64,000 nucleotides of DNA from Macrosoma leucophasiata (GCA_036365455.1 JAWQUS010000002.1:5890001-5954000), one strand, 5' to 3'. Counted from the stretch's first letter, positions 41,329-54,169 are shown. Translations and numbers: made by a program. Notes: generated from the letters alone by a model not told the origin.

Positions 41329-41598
41329 TCAGCTTATCTGGATGAACGAAATGATTCTGCAGTGGGATCCTAACCTAAAAGCTCATCGTATCGCCTGATA
41401 TTAAAGACGGAATATAAAGTTACGTGATCGAAACGAGATATGCTTACGTCTTGTATTATTGAAATTTGGAGGCTAATACGAAATTTGATTCATCGAGAAC
41501 CAATATTGGATTATATCAAAGAAATATTTTTTAAGACTTTTTGTACGCAAATTCAGTGTTATCGAATAATGTTATCTACAAGACAGTTATAGAGAGTC

Positions 41599-41998
41599 AC
41601 TGGTGGTAGAGCTCCAGTGACGGAGAGTGGGGGCGTAGGCACCACCGCATTACCTAATATACTTGCCGTTAATTGGTAGTGTTTAGCACTATTGTGTTCC
41701 GGTCAGGTGGTAATGTACGGCCCTGTAATTACAGGGCCGTACATTAATAGAACATTAAAGAACATGGTCAAAATGCAGATGCGTTACCACTCCTGAGGCC
41801 TAAGGTGTTAGGCCTCAGGAGTGGTAACGCTCAGGCCTTAGGTGTCTATAGGCTACAGTCATCATATAACATCAGCGCAATAACTCAGACCTCAAGAGTC
41901 AGGTCAGGCAGCGCATCTAAATTTAAATCTCTCTTTTTATATAGGTATTTATAGGCTACAGTTTTTACTTGCCTGTTTGCTTGTTTGCATAAAAAAAT
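41599..41998 (+). repeat. repeat A with two internal palindromes
   Basis: The 5' part is a normal copy to about 41730. Bases 41711-41746 form a perfect 36-bp palindrome centred in ctgtaattacag. Bases 41781-41803 and 41808-41830 are perfect 23-bp inverted repeats around four bases. The segment between is repeat A in the reverse orientation, after which the element resumes forwards, so a block was inverted and copied in place. Confidence 0.85.
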
Positions 41999-41999
41999 A

Positions 42000-42650
42000 A
42001 CATTGAAAATGTTAGCAAACATAATTTTCGTAGAACTCAATAAAAGATAGAGAAACACGATACCGAGTCTAATATAACTAGATACCCTTCAGTTTCGAAG
42101 TACGTTTCCCATTAAGGTATTCCCAATTCGCTACCCACCAATACCATCGAAACAAAATAAGTGCGCTTCTTGCCTAACTAGCAACCGTAAAATGTCGAAA
42201 CTATACGCATCAATGTTATATAAGTCGTGTTTACACACTCGCAAGGACGCCTTACGCATTAACGCGAGCGTTTTACAATGAAAATCTCAAGCGGGTCTTT
42301 ACGAGCTTAAGATTTTTTCTGATTTAAGAATTTGATAACTATGTACTAGTTATGCAACTGATATCATAAACTTTACAGTTTGTAATATATCATTAAGATT
42401 TTTTTTTCATTAAACTTAAGATAAACAATTAAACTTAAGATTATAAGATAACCATATTTTAACCTCATAATTATTTGTATGTAAATTTTCTTATATAATC
42501 TCTTAAAACTAATTTCCCCAATTTATTTGCAACATCAAAAAGTGGTTAAGCGAGTATACTGTTATAATGGCCAATCAAACTAACACTTATTTTACCAAAA
42601 ATTATTTAAAATAAATACACTGACCGGTCTGCATTTTCAGTTTTATAACT
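42000..42650. other. unrecognised AT-rich tract
   Basis: No supported feature. Confidence 0.5.
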
Positions 42651-42654
42651 ATTG

Positions 42655-42855
42655 ACGACCCGGTTAGTCCAGCGGTGTGAGATGACCGTTTGATTCGAAG
42701 GGTCGCGGGTTCAATCCTCGCACCGGAACAAATATTTGTACAGCCTACAGACATTTATTTCGGGTCTGGTACACAAAACGTGTATGTGTTGTATGTGTAC
42801 AATGGCACCTACGACACAGGTTTTTACCTACTGTGGGGCTGTGAGTGTAAAGCAT
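42655..42855 (+). repeat. SINE C, full copy
   Basis: cgacccggttagtccagcgg, gtcgcgggttcaatcctcgc (B box with one change) and the standard body to ggggctgtgagtgtaaagc. Confidence 0.85.
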
Positions 42856-43460
42856 ATAATAACAAATGATTACTGTACGCGAAAGTGGTGTTTTCCTGTA
42901 GAAAACAAACCAAACCCAACGGAGCCAACGCGAAGTAAGATAAGACAACACGGCAAAGGAACAAACTGATCTTTCATCCTCTGCGACACGCGCTTCTAGT
43001 TATATCTGCGAGAGTTTAAACCAACTATTACAGTTCTCAATAAGAACCAAAACCCTCTACACCGTTGGGAATATTTAATATACAAACGCTAACTTCGCAG
43101 GGACCGTAAATATTGCCTGCGGAGCAGTTAAATAGACCTATTGAATAATGTTCAGTACATTTACAAAACCATTTCATCTTTTCGTTTTTAGGTGAAAAAT
43201 AGCTGTCGAAGTATTATTGCCTTTGTTGTCACGGATAATTTAAAATTTTGTAGCTTTGAAATTATAAATTAAGATTCACATATTATCTGTAAGTACCTTT
43301 ACAATTATAATCTACGAGTATAATAATATATGTAGATGTGCTGTTGTAGAAAACAATACAAGCACCATTTTTTCAAAAGATTCGCAAATATTCTAGGAAA
43401 CAATCAACTTTTTAAAAACGGTTTGTCCGTTATAAAGTTAATGACTATAATCTCTGGTCG
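42856..43460. other. unrecognised tract
   Basis: No supported exon; the short frames lack family resemblance. Confidence 0.45.
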
Positions 43461-43464
43461 TTCC

Positions 43465-43625
43465 CTTATGACTGAAGATCCTGGCATCCCTCTCGATCGG
43501 ACGAAATGTCTTCATCGGCACCGGTCTGCGGCCATTTGCACCGTGGTGTAAAAAACCGATGCTGGGTTGTCCTTGAGCTGGTCAGACCATCTGGCTGGAG
43601 ATCGGCCTCTTGCCCTTTTCCCCTC
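43465..43625 (-). pseudogene. LINE polyprotein C-terminal fragment
   Basis: The minus-strand frame GKRARGRSPARWSDQLKDNP followed by AADRCR resembles the GRP-x-x-RW-x-D-x-L...A-x-DR tail of insect LINE polyproteins. It is short and decayed. Confidence 0.5.
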
Positions 43626-44201
43626 AACTATGACTATGACTGTGATACAAGGGCGATAATTTGTTGAAATATCAAAAATGAATGACTTTGTCTATATGTC
43701 GAAGAGAGACAAAAATATTTTTACGGATAAGCTGGTCAGCTAAACTAATACAATAAATATCATGCTTTATAGAAGATATTGGTATTTAACCAGGTAAAAT
43801 ATTATAGTACGCAAAATTGGAAACGACACAGAAGCAAGTGTGACCGGAAAGAAAATACATTTATTTTGTCAAGCGTTTACAGAATGAACAAAATGTCCAA
43901 ACATCAATAATAAAATTCAACTGGACCCAATGATTTGAAAACCACAATATAACTTATCGCATTAAATCAAAAACTTGTTCCAAAATTGCCTGCCAACGCA
44001 GAGCGTGAGGTCGGCTTAAACAAACCACAGTGTATCAGCCTTTGGCACTAAACAAGCCCCATACTTGGCACTAGAATATTGTACGCTCTCAATAATAAAA
44101 GAGGCTATCAATTGCCTGATCACGTGGAAAAAACTACCGCATAACATGAATTTATGAATATAGACTATTAAGCTTGAGTTTGATTGGCTGAAGGTACTTT
44201 T

Positions 44202-44303
44202 TTATGTAATGGAAGTGCTTAACAAGCATGCAGTTCACATTGATGTTAAGTGATGCCTGCAGTCTATAGACATCCACACAAAGACCCTCTGGTCTTTGTG
44301 TGG
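44202..44303 (-). repeat. repeat A fragment ending in a hairpin
   Basis: gtaatggaagtgcttaacaa to ccacacaaagacc is the 3' half of repeat A. It is followed after four bases by the exact inverse ggtctttgtgtgg (44274-44286 and 44291-44303), which then joins LINE sequence. Confidence 0.75.
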
Positions 44304-44660
44304 AGCGCAGTCTTGTAATCCATGACTGTTCTGGTTTTGTTGGTAGATTTTATTATCTTACATTTAGATAAACAAAGAAATGTTGTATAATGGTCCGTAG
44401 TAGTTGTTTGTAAAATTGCAATAAATGCTGATATTTTGCGATTATTTATTTTCATCATAAGGTGATCTAGGCATTTCTCTTCTCTAGTAGGCAAAACGTG
44501 ACCAGGCAGTATACCCTGTAATGATAACATATTTAAGAAACCTATTCTGTTTTTATGATCATAATATGTTTCCGTTTGTGTTGGTCTGATATTTATGTTG
44601 ATGTCCCCTGTTATAATAATGTGTTTATTTTCTGTTTTTAAAGGAGATCAGCCAAAATGG
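44304..44660 (-). pseudogene. LINE endonuclease-domain fragment
   Basis: On the minus strand a decayed frame reads HIIITGDINI, then GILPGHVLPTREEKCLDHLM and later TDHYTTFLC. GD-x-N, the D-H-L/M block and the terminal DH are the order of AP-type endonuclease domains of non-LTR retrotransposons. Upstream and downstream parts are missing. Confidence 0.7.
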
Positions 44661-45370
44661 TACCTATATTGTACATGAACAAATACTTTATAATATATAT
44701 AAAATTTGTGCGCATACAACTGTAAATTATTCAGTATAACATTATACTGAAATCCACCGGAAAAGTATTTAAAACTGTTTTTGAAAAAATGTGTACTTTT
44801 GGTACTATGATGGCGTAGAAAGGAACGTCACGAAATGTAATGGAGTAGGATATAATTATTGTATCAGAAAGTATCGATTAATCATTTAAAAAAAAATCGG
44901 TTACATAATAAATAGAAAATAAGTACACGTTAGATTTCATTTTAAGGTGCCATAATATGGGTTAAATTACTGATGTAAATAAAACACGTTCAGTCCTTGT
45001 TATAAATGGCACATCGGCTAGAACACGGGCAATATAATACGAAATAGGTATTTCTGCTTTCTCAGTTAAAGTTCCTATTGCTAATGAGTTTCCCTACGTT
45101 CTGTCTCTGTATCCTTAATGTCTGGAACATTACTTAGAAGCATTGATGCATTTTGTCTCGTTCACCTTGATATTCGAGCTGTATCTGGATATATTAGTTA
45201 AATCCGTTTTAAGTAATGACTTCCTTAAATAAATTACATAAGTACTAATTACCATCATAATTGATTTATGATTATTTTGTGTATTTCAAAAGTAAACATT
45301 TTATATAAAAAAGCAAAGTTGCCGGTGTCTATGATATTTTATTATATTACTTTTAAGATATTTATTTACA
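44661..45370. other. unrecognised AT-rich tract
   Basis: No supported feature. Confidence 0.5.
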
Positions 45371-45371
45371 A

Positions 45372-45640
45372 CTAGCTGACCCGGCAAACTTCGTATTGCC
45401 TGAAAATGAAATAATGTGTCAAAGGATAAGGAATAGATACGGACTATTTGTATGGGAAAATGAAATTGTGGTTTTTACTATTTTCCTTCGATTTCTTCAT
45501 ATTTTCTTACCTTTTAATCCTTCCCTGGACTTGTAAAAATCATTCAAAACCAAAATTAGCCAAATCGGTAGAGCCGTTCTCGAGTTTTAGCGAGACTAAC
45601 GTACAACAATTTAATTTTATATATATAGAAAGCGGTTAAC
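45372..45640. repeat. interspersed repeat shared with 8985-9240
   Basis: actagctgacccggcaaact, cttcgtattgcctgaaaatg and the end gttttagcgagactaacg then atatatatag. It is the more complete of the two copies. Confidence 0.6.
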
Positions 45641-46280
45641 TCAGGGTTAAGCCTCCAATCCTGAGACAGGTACACCATTTTATGTCCTAATTGGGGAGAA
45701 AATCAGTATGCACACTCAATGTCATGCTTTTATTTTTTTTAATTTATTTTATGTTTCTATGTTTACTCCGTCTAAGACTAAAATACATTAAATCCCTAAA
45801 GGATCAAACAAAAAAAATAACCAGCAGTCAAAACTCATAAAAGCTCCCAAAATATAAATGACACGAAAAAAAAAAAGAAAATAAATTGTCTTTCAAACCC
45901 TACGCTCAACCTAAAAAATAAATAGTCAGCAAATACCAGAAGCACTCGTCTACATAAAAATATTGTTGCCTCGAACTCTTGACGTTAATTAAAATCTGCG
46001 TCAAACTATCTAGACGTGTAGACTATAGATAAATAGTACGTGCAATAAGGTGGGTTGTCAACGAACGCTCCATCGTAATTGGAATGAGGGTAGGGCCGTA
46101 ATGAACACGTGCGTAGCTACCGTAAAATTAAGCGGCGGCATTGACAACTCTTTTCATATAGCTCGTAGTTTGGCTTCATGCGTTTTGTTTTCAGTTGTAC
46201 GGAATTTGTAATAGAAAATGTGTCTTATAATTGTTTCTGTTGCATATTAATATCGTTATTGTTACTTTTTTGTTTAATCG
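45641..46280. other. unrecognised tract
   Basis: No supported feature. Confidence 0.45.
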
Positions 46281-46283
46281 ACT

Positions 46284-46560
46284 AGCTGATGCCCGCGACG
46301 TCGTCTGCGTGAAAGCTCTACAGCTCTCCCCCTGTAGGTGTTAGCGTGATAATACGAGTATGTACCTAGCCTACATGTTGATCCGACCTGTTAGTAATGT
46401 TCATGCAAAATTTGAAGTAAAATCATGCAGTACTTTTAAGAGTTTCTTCCGGATATACATACAGACAAACAGACAAAAAATCTAAAAACGATTTAAGGCT
46501 TATTTGGCTTCGATATCGATTGTAGGTCACGCTCCAAGTACTCTTTCAAAAAAATATTTA
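46284..46560. repeat. ctagctg/cgcgac interspersed repeat fragment
   Basis: ctagctgatgcccgcgacgt, aatttgaagtaaaatcatgc and (cagacaaa)n are shared in style with repeat Q but the body differs. Confidence 0.4.
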
Positions 46561-46594
46561 TTTATAGTTTTACTTTCCTACGATTTTTTTATTA

Positions 46595-47170
46595 ATAATA
46601 ATAATAATATATTCTTTATTGTACACCACAAAAAGACATCATACATAAAGGAACATTAACAACAATATATAACGTAGGCACAGCAGGCGGCCTTATTGCT
46701 CACACAGCAATTTATTCCAGGCAACCTTGTTAAAAATAATTACAAAGTAAAGTAGCCGGTAGGGTGTACTAAAATTAATATTATGTAATGTAGCAATATA
46801 CAAATAAATGTCCATGTTATATTAAATTTTATCATATACAATAAACAACGTGCGTATACGAACGAAAATTACGCAAGGATAAAAACAAATAAAGGTAAGG
46901 AGAAAGAAAGATATCCAAAGGAATAAAAGAGAAAGAGGAAGTAAGTAGGAACATTAAAAGTCACAAACTCAGGTTAAACTCCTTCAACTTAAACGTTATA
47001 ATCGTTTGTGACTTTCGAATCGCAACAGGTAAGTTATTCCAAAGGAGTACTGCTTGGACGGAAAAGGAATTGTGGTAAAACTGGGATGAATGTGAGGGAG
47101 TACTTAGGGAAAGGTTATAACAGGAACGAAGTGAAAGGGGATGATGGTCATTTAAATAATTAAAAAGAAG
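46595..47170 (-). mobile_element. LINE 3'-region fragment
   Basis: (aat)n then attctttattgtacaccaca opens a minus-strand LINE-like tail. Further in, aggtaagttattccaaagga and gtgaaaggggatgatggtc resemble 3690-3760. No frame survives. Confidence 0.45.
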
Positions 47171-47640
47171 TTTTAGGTATTGTGGATTATATTTTTTTAA
47201 TATTTATTTATTATAATTATGTAGTAGACGAACGCCGGACGCACGAAAAAGTGTCACGTTCCGCCTGAACCGAGCGTGCAAGCGAGCAAGCAACCTAATT
47301 ATACGATCTTCTGTTTGTTTATGTCCTTAATTTTGATCCAGAGGCAATACCACCATTTCATAAGGCAGACTTATTTCAATCTTACTTGGTTTCGACGTAC
47401 CTATAAAAATCGTCATGGCAAATATAGATTATATTGTGAATGCTCTAAAGCTTATTTTCCGTTGACGTTCATCATACGACAAAACAAATTAAGATTGCAG
47501 TAAGAGACGGTGGTATGGTCCCTTGTATAGTTTTAGTTAACAAAATAACAAGCATAAACCTCAACCTCAACCTAACAAGAATAGTATTCCTATTTGCTCT
47601 TCAAAATAAATACACACTTATAAATATTATAGGATAAACG
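47171..47640. other. unrecognised tract
   Basis: A 75-codon frame at 47276 has no family resemblance and no splice support. Confidence 0.4.
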
Positions 47641-47644
47641 AAAC

Positions 47645-47948
47645 GTAACTTCACGCCTGTAATCCCCGAAGGGGTAGGTATGCATTCAATCATATATGCA
47701 AACACCCACGATTCACCGGTTACGTTTTGGCCCATGTAACAGGTGGCGAGTATGTTGACATCTCCGGGCACATCACCAAACTTTGAGGTACTGGGAAATT
47801 TACAGAAAATGGAAAAATTCCAATAGAATCAGAGATAAAGGACTTTACACCATTATCTCTGATAACCCACAACTCGGATCCAGGGCCCCAGGAACCCAGG
47901 ACCTCAGCGTATTAGTAGTGGCCTGTTTCCACTAGACTACCGAGGCAG
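47645..47948 (-). repeat. SINE B, full copy
   Basis: gtaacttcacgcctgtaatc to ccactagactaccgaggcag, reverse orientation; the B-box region is disturbed (ggatccagggccccaggaac). Confidence 0.82.
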
Positions 47949-47971
47949 TTAGGATAAAATATGACACATTT

Positions 47972-48605
47972 TTAGGCTTCCGTAGTAAACAAGGAACCCT
48001 TATAGTTTCGCCATGTCCGTCTGTCTGTCTGTCTGTCCGTCCGCGGTTTAGCGCAAAAACTGTTAGTACTAGAGATTTTAAATTTGGCACAAGTATAAGC
48101 CTTAATTACGTCGACAAAGTGGTAGAATAAAAACGTGAAAAAATTTTTTTTAGGGTAACCTCGCCCCTACTAGATACGCGCGGATATATTTTTTTAATTT
48201 TCGATTTTCATATAGTGTGGTATCGTTGGATTGCTATTTTAAAAATATTATGTGTGTACGAACATCATTTTTCGATTTAGTTAACTGTTCGTGACTTATT
48301 AAGCTTTAAAATGCAAACTTTCGTTAGACTCAAGTGTCCCCCCTTCCTATAGCAGACTAAACGGTTGCTGTTAGAAATTCAAACGTTACGGCGATAGTAG
48401 CTACATATAACGAAATTAAAAGGAAAACTATCACACTAAAGTTGGCCTTGCAAGTTTGCGAGGTACAGTCGACCAAATGTATTTTACTCGAAAATTTCGA
48501 ACAAGTCCATTGAAAATATTTTTTTTTTCATTACATCTCTTCCTCTGTAGCTACGGAACCCTACACTGCGCGTGACCCGACATGCACTTGATCGGTTTCA
48601 TATGT
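47972..48605. repeat. repeat R, longer copy
   Basis: cttccgtagtaaacaaggaa to ctacggaaccctacactgcg and cacttgatcggttt. It contains ~140 bp (ggtaacctcgcccctactag ... gttcgtgacttattaagc) missing from the 31338 copy. Confidence 0.7.
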
Positions 48606-48830
48606 ACGATGTCTTTCGAAAATGGTAAAGCAGAGGAATATCATGAAATCTCTTGGTAAGAAAGGTTTGTAAAGACACGTTGACCTAACCAATTAAATGA
48701 ATTCCTCTTTTGAGAAAGGTTGTTTCTGCACTGAATGTAACGGCAACGAAATAATTTATACAATAATCTTTAAAAAAGAGACAAGTTAAAATTTGCACCT
48801 GTTGTTCTGTAAGTTATCATAGACATTTAG

Positions 48831-48957
48831 TAGAGTTCCAGTGACGGAGCTCGCGGGCGTAGGCACCACCGCATTACCTAATATACTTGCCGCTAAATGG
48901 TAGTGTTCAGCACTATCGTGTTCCGGTCAGGTGGTAATGTACGGCCCTGTAATTTCC
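48831..48957 (+). repeat. repeat A, 3'-truncated
   Basis: tagagttccagtgacggagc to ggccctgtaatttccg, then unrelated sequence. Loss of the 3' end is unusual for a retroposon and suggests a later deletion. Confidence 0.8.
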
Positions 48958-48959
48958 GT

Positions 48960-51035
48960 GACCATTGAGCAAAGGATAAAAAAAAGTACGCCGAATGAAT
49001 TTATATGCTTTGTAAGAAATAATAGTTATAATCTGAGAAAAACAGCAGCCCACAGCCAATGATTTCAAGATCTGAATTAAACACACTTATATTTTCACCT
49101 TCACCCAAGTAAGACTCCAGTTTCTTTAAAATGAGGCTGTTCATTAATTCATCTCTAGAAAAACGTCACACGATTAAACTCAAAGAAAGATCGAAATAAG
49201 AAATCAGAGAGAACTATTTTCTTTGATTTAATTTAATAAAGACGGGCAAGCTAGAGATCCAGGATTCCAGGAGCAGGTAAAACTTAAGTGTTATTAAATC
49301 TTGCATAGTTAGCCAATTTCAAATGAATAGTTGTTCAGTTTCTTCGTCACTACTGATTTAATCAAACGTTTTTATGTAACAGGAATTACTTTAGTAAGGA
49401 TACTTAGTACCTTACTAAAATAATATAATCTTGCAACTCGCATAAGGTCTTACGCGGCCACGTAGGCTCTAAATTAAAAAAATGTTAAAGAATTAAAAAG
49501 GCTACATGAAGTAACTATTCCACGCGGACGAAGATGATAGCAAAAATAGCTAACCATACATGAAAATGGTTTCTGAAGAAATGTGATACTTGTCAATTCT
49601 TATAGATTACGTTTGTTTGTTAGATTACAGGGAATGAAATAAAAAAGTAAAACTCGGGTAATAAATACGCAGAATATGTAAATTGGATCTCTGCCTTGCG
49701 TATCTACGTCACTCAATTTGTTATTCAGAAAAATGGAGCAATCAACTAGTAAACTTTGTTTTCCAAGATATTTAATATTAGTACAGCATAAAATATTCAT
49801 GTGTTCTGTACAAATATACACCACGATTTCAGAAAAGAAATTTTGTTTGTAGAAAGTCGCGCCGTGATGATATTACTTGCCTACGCTGTAGTTGCTGTGC
49901 GATGGGATAGGTATGTACATGTGGTTGTGCAAACAAAATTAGTTCATGCGGTGGTATGGCTGTGCTTCGTTTTAACGGAATAGTAAGCAGGTAAAGATAA
50001 AAATCATTTAAAGGAATAAATATCTTCAGCACTGAAAATGCTTGGAATAATTCAGTCTGTTGCACAGGCATTGATCCACATTTCTACATATTCTATCCTG
50101 GCACTTTAAGAATCTAGCATTACTAGCAGACACTGGCATCAGATAACTTACCATTTTAGCGAAATAATAAATTTTGTCTGTCTAGTCCATGGCATTATTT
50201 ACAAGTGCTTCCAGGACGCGATATTACGTGAGGGTTTTAAAGACAAAATAGTACTCCAGCAAATTTTTTGACGTCAACGCAGCATGAGAATCTCAGAATG
50301 ACTAAGCAGGTCGTCGTGTTTTCCAGACAGAATTGAGACCGGCAAATTGTAATTGTAATTAGTTTTGTATTATTTGTCTACACAATTTCAGTATTTAATA
50401 TTCCTGAAACTATAAATAATTGTATCATTTACGAGCAACAGAGAGTTAATGTGTGAATTTGATTTAATGAATTCATTTCCATTGAATTGACTGGACATTG
50501 ACGGCTGAAATTTGTGGTTTCCATTATACTCGTATTATATAATGCCCTAAAGTATTGTAAATGTGGCTTATAATGTCAAACTCAAACTCAAAAATTAATT
50601 TAATCACTTGGAAATAACAGAATTTGCTTGTGATAGGTCAAATTACAAATATAAAATTAAAGCGAATAACAACTGATACGTTGATTAATATGTCAAAGTA
50701 AACAAAATAAAATAAATAATAGTCCGAAAACACTTCATGTTAAAAATAGGTATCAACAGAATGTTCCATAATTTCTTTTACAAACGGCAAGATAAGACTA
50801 AACAAAAAAATATGGGTCATTCTTTGTCATTCACTGGCAGAGTTGCATAGTGTCATATTATTATAATGTTATTATGGATGAGTTTCAATTGTAATAATTA
50901 TCTTAAGGAAGGGTGGCAGACAGGATTGTTGTAGCGGCTATCAAATTTAGAGGCGTATTAATTAATCTGCAGTCAAACGGTAATAAGCCTTAATACTAAC
51001 AAATAACTTTGGTTGGCATTCAACCAAATACATAT
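48960..51035. other. long unrecognised AT-rich tract
   Basis: About 2.1 kb with no shared repeat and no convincing exon. Short frames on either strand lack family resemblance. Confidence 0.5.
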
Positions 51036-51041
51036 TGCCTC

Positions 51042-51146
51042 TTACAAGAATCAAATCATCAATCAATCTTCTTACAAGAATAATGTGTCATTTCATATGA
51101 ACGATTTAGATGAAATGTCACGTTATTCTTGTAAAGAGGCGATATC
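51042..51146. mobile_element. hairpin MITE family 6, single copy
   Basis: atattgcctcttacaagaat and gttattcttgtaaagaggcg are inverted ends; the interior tttcatatgaacgatttaga matches 27426-27569. Confidence 0.7.
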
Positions 51147-51149
51147 TTC

Positions 51150-52165
51150 TAGAATCTAAATGGATAACCGATGATCTTCTTTAAGTAAATATTAATTGAC
51201 GTTGATCAAACTAAAACTCGAGGACGACCTACGATTTGGCCATTCTTTTTTAAATATTCGTAGAAGTCCAAGTAGGGTGCAAAAGATGATAAACAATAAA
51301 AAAACATTGTAAGAAAAAATATTAAAAACAACAATTTTTTTTTTCTCATACAATAATTTCATACCCGTAAAATCTGACACATTATTTAATTCTACAGCGG
51401 TAGGTGCGAAGGTCGCCGGATAGGCTAGTAATGTAATGAAACAAGACTAATTTGATTTTATGATATAAAACAAATAAATATTGTTAAAGCATATTTTTAT
51501 TACCATAGCACATAATAATATAATCAAACCTAAATAAAACTGCAATCAATTCAAGGTTACGGCCAAAACGTGCATTGGCCTCTAGCCAGAGCAACGTATC
51601 GAGGCTTCCACCACGTCTCGAATATTAATCAAACAAAACAGATGATATTTTATGGGTGAAATGTGGCTCGTATCTCATAAGAACAATACGGATAATTTGA
51701 ACAGTCTGCTCATACGATCTGCGGAAGTAAAAATGTGCAGCACTACTCTGATATATTGCAACGTCTGCTTCATTGCGAGTCTGAAAATGAAATATTTTTC
51801 AACTTGCGTGCAGCTAGTGAAAATTCTGCTTAGACTAAAAGAGGTCACGTCACCAAGCAATACAGACTTTTGTTTGTTTTATGAAATGGCAGAGGAAATG
51901 AATATCATCTGAAGCGCATTCGTTAGTTCACTGAAATTAATTGTGAAATTCTACGTTGCGGTTTGAGATTTTTCTTTTTAAATTGCGCATCCTAATTCTC
52001 AATGGCGTTTGCAATATTTTCTAGTTGGTTTTCTGTTAGACTAAGCTTAATATTTTGCTTCTTAATATTGCTATTTCCTTAGTTTCTCTGTCTAAAATAG
52101 CAATGCAAAAAAGATAATAAAGAATAGATTGTTCTATTTTATAATTATCTCCCGTTTTAAGAAAG
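51150..52165. other. unrecognised AT-rich tract
   Basis: No supported feature; the 86-codon frame at 51652 lacks family resemblance. Confidence 0.45.
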
Positions 52166-52198
52166 AGACTTTGTGTGAATGATAGTATCGGTGTAAAA

Positions 52199-52500
52199 AT
52201 GAAAAAAGGCATGCTCCGATGGTTCGGGCATATAGAAAGAATGTCGAATGAGCGAATGACTAAACAGATATACAATGCGAATGTGGATGGTTGCAGAGGC
52301 CCAGGAAGACCAAGGCTGACCTACCATGACCAAATAGGTCGAGTTCTGTCTGATGGTGGTGTCAAAAGTCTTAGGAATCGGCGTGCATGTATGAAGAGAA
52401 TGATGAAGGTAGAGGTAGGTTTGTCAGAACCGGGATGTCTGGCGCTCTACACTCTCTGCCTACCCCGTTAGGGACCTGGCGTGAAGATACATACATACAT
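52199..52500 (+). pseudogene. LINE reverse-transcriptase ORF C-terminal fragment with atac-repeat tail
   Basis: MLRWFGHIERMSNERMTKQI and GCRGPGRPRLTYHDQIGRVL are shared with 30299-30598. After the frame, taccccgttagggacctggc leads into gaagatacatacatacat, a simple-repeat tail expected of some non-LTR clades. Confidence 0.75.
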
Positions 52501-52551
52501 CTCCCGTTTTTACGAGTTTATGACAGATTATAATAATATGTTAACTAACTC

Positions 52552-52662
52552 AGTAGTCTAGTGGTCACAGGGCACTATTGCTACGCTGGTGGTAGAGCTC
52601 CACTGACGGACTTTACGTTCATCTCTTACCCATTCGGGGATTACAGGCGTGGAGTTTAATAA
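52552..52662 (+). repeat. SINE B / repeat A chimera
   Basis: aactcagtagtctagtggtc is a SINE B head. It passes at ctacgctggtggtagagctc into ~25 bp of repeat A. It then returns to a SINE B tail, ccattcggggattacaggcg. Confidence 0.6.
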
Positions 52663-52735
52663 AATAAAAAGAAACAATTTTATTCGTGAATAACATTTTT
52701 TTGTTTGACAATGAATTTACGTTATGAAGTTTCAT

Positions 52736-53004
52736 ATTTTTTTTTAATGTAATGGAAGTGGCAAACATGCATACAGTTCACATTGATGTTAAGTGATGAC
52801 TGCAGCCTATAGACACCCACATGAAGACCAAGGTCAAAATGCAGATGCGTTACCACTCCTGAGGCCTAAGGTGTTATGCCTCTGTGCCGGAAATTACCGG
52901 GCCGTACATTACCACCTGACCGGAACACGATAGTGCTGAACACTACCATTTAGCGGCAAGTAAACTAGGTAATGGGGTGGTGCCTACGCCCGCGAGCTCC
53001 GTCG
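52736..53004 (-). repeat. repeat A, near-full copy
   Basis: tttttaatgtaatggaagtg to ccgcgagctccgtc; the last ~20 bases of the consensus are missing. Confidence 0.85.
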
Positions 53005-53365
53005 TGAAAGTTATTATTTCATGATAACCACTACCAAACCTCACTACTGAAAGTAAACTTGAAGTGTCTTCTTGAAATACAATAGTGCACATACGTGCTG
53101 TTAAAAGTTTTCTTCAATTCAAATTTGAAGCACCGCTCATCACAAAAGTTTTAAGAGCGTATGACTCTTGTTACTTGAGTTTATCTTACGATGAATTTGC
53201 AAGACTTCTTTTGAGGCACATATTCTCAACTTTATGATGTTCAAAAAATTATTAACTCACATTGGAATGACATCAAGTTACATTTATTGAGTAGAAAATA
53301 GTAAAATTGATTTGATTTCTTCAACTATACTCAAAGGTTCAGTACTCAACAATTAATATTCCAAA
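53005..53365. other. unrecognised tract
   Basis: No supported feature. Confidence 0.45.
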
Positions 53366-53369
53366 TCGA

Positions 53370-53528
53370 CCTTGCGAGAGAGACGATCGGCTCATTTCGC
53401 ACCTTTGTGACATTTGTCGACCGTTTTGACCCAGTTTTAACCAATACCTGACTATCAGTGCTTAAGTAGGCAGAGATAACGCTCTACGAAGTCGAAACTA
53501 GCCGATTGTCTCTTTCGTAGACTCGATG
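53370..53528. mobile_element. MITE family 7, copy 2, with terminal inverted repeats
   Basis: gcgagagagacgatcggctc on the left and gccgattgtctctttcgtag on the right are imperfect inverted repeats. The interior (tttgtcgaccgttttgaccc) matches 38935-39112. Confidence 0.65.
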
Positions 53529-53529
53529 T

Positions 53530-54165
53530 GCAAATTACTTACTGGGTACTCACTAAGCTTTTGTCCAAATTGAGAAATGTTTACATATTTGTGGATTAAT
53601 ATTTGTTTTCACACAGTATTTTCTGTAGTGTCTATAACGATTCATGGTCATTGGATATGTCGGTCAATGTTCACTACTTTTGAAACAACGGTAATTCCAG
53701 TGGTGGCAAAAAAAATGTGTGTGTCAATGTCATGATGATCATTCCAATCATCTTTTTAGGCAAGTATATTATATAATACAGTGGTGCCAATCACTCTAAC
53801 TCTTATCATGTAAAAAAAAAGATCAAAGTAATAAATCACGAACCAATTTTGATTCTTCTATAAACATTTATCTACACGAATTCCTTTCAAAATACGCCTT
53901 ATCTAGCTCGCTGTATGTGTATGTAAATGTTATTCTGATGTCACAGAGCTCCCTCATGTTTATTTACATCAACATCTGTGACAAGTGTGAGATGCGACGA
54001 GAACTGCGGCGGTTCTTTTGCAGCTTCCAGATAAGTCAAATGTTTTTGTTTGTTTCAAATTTTCCGTTTCTGCTTTATTTGAAAGTTTGTATCAAATGTT
54101 TTACTGGTTTTATATCTTTATTGGGAGATAAGGCATAATGTGGTTTTTCTTAAATCCAGCTTTAT
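53530..54165. other. unrecognised tract
   Basis: No supported feature; the 73-codon frame at 53917 is not family-like. Confidence 0.45.
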
Positions 54166-54169
54166 GGTT

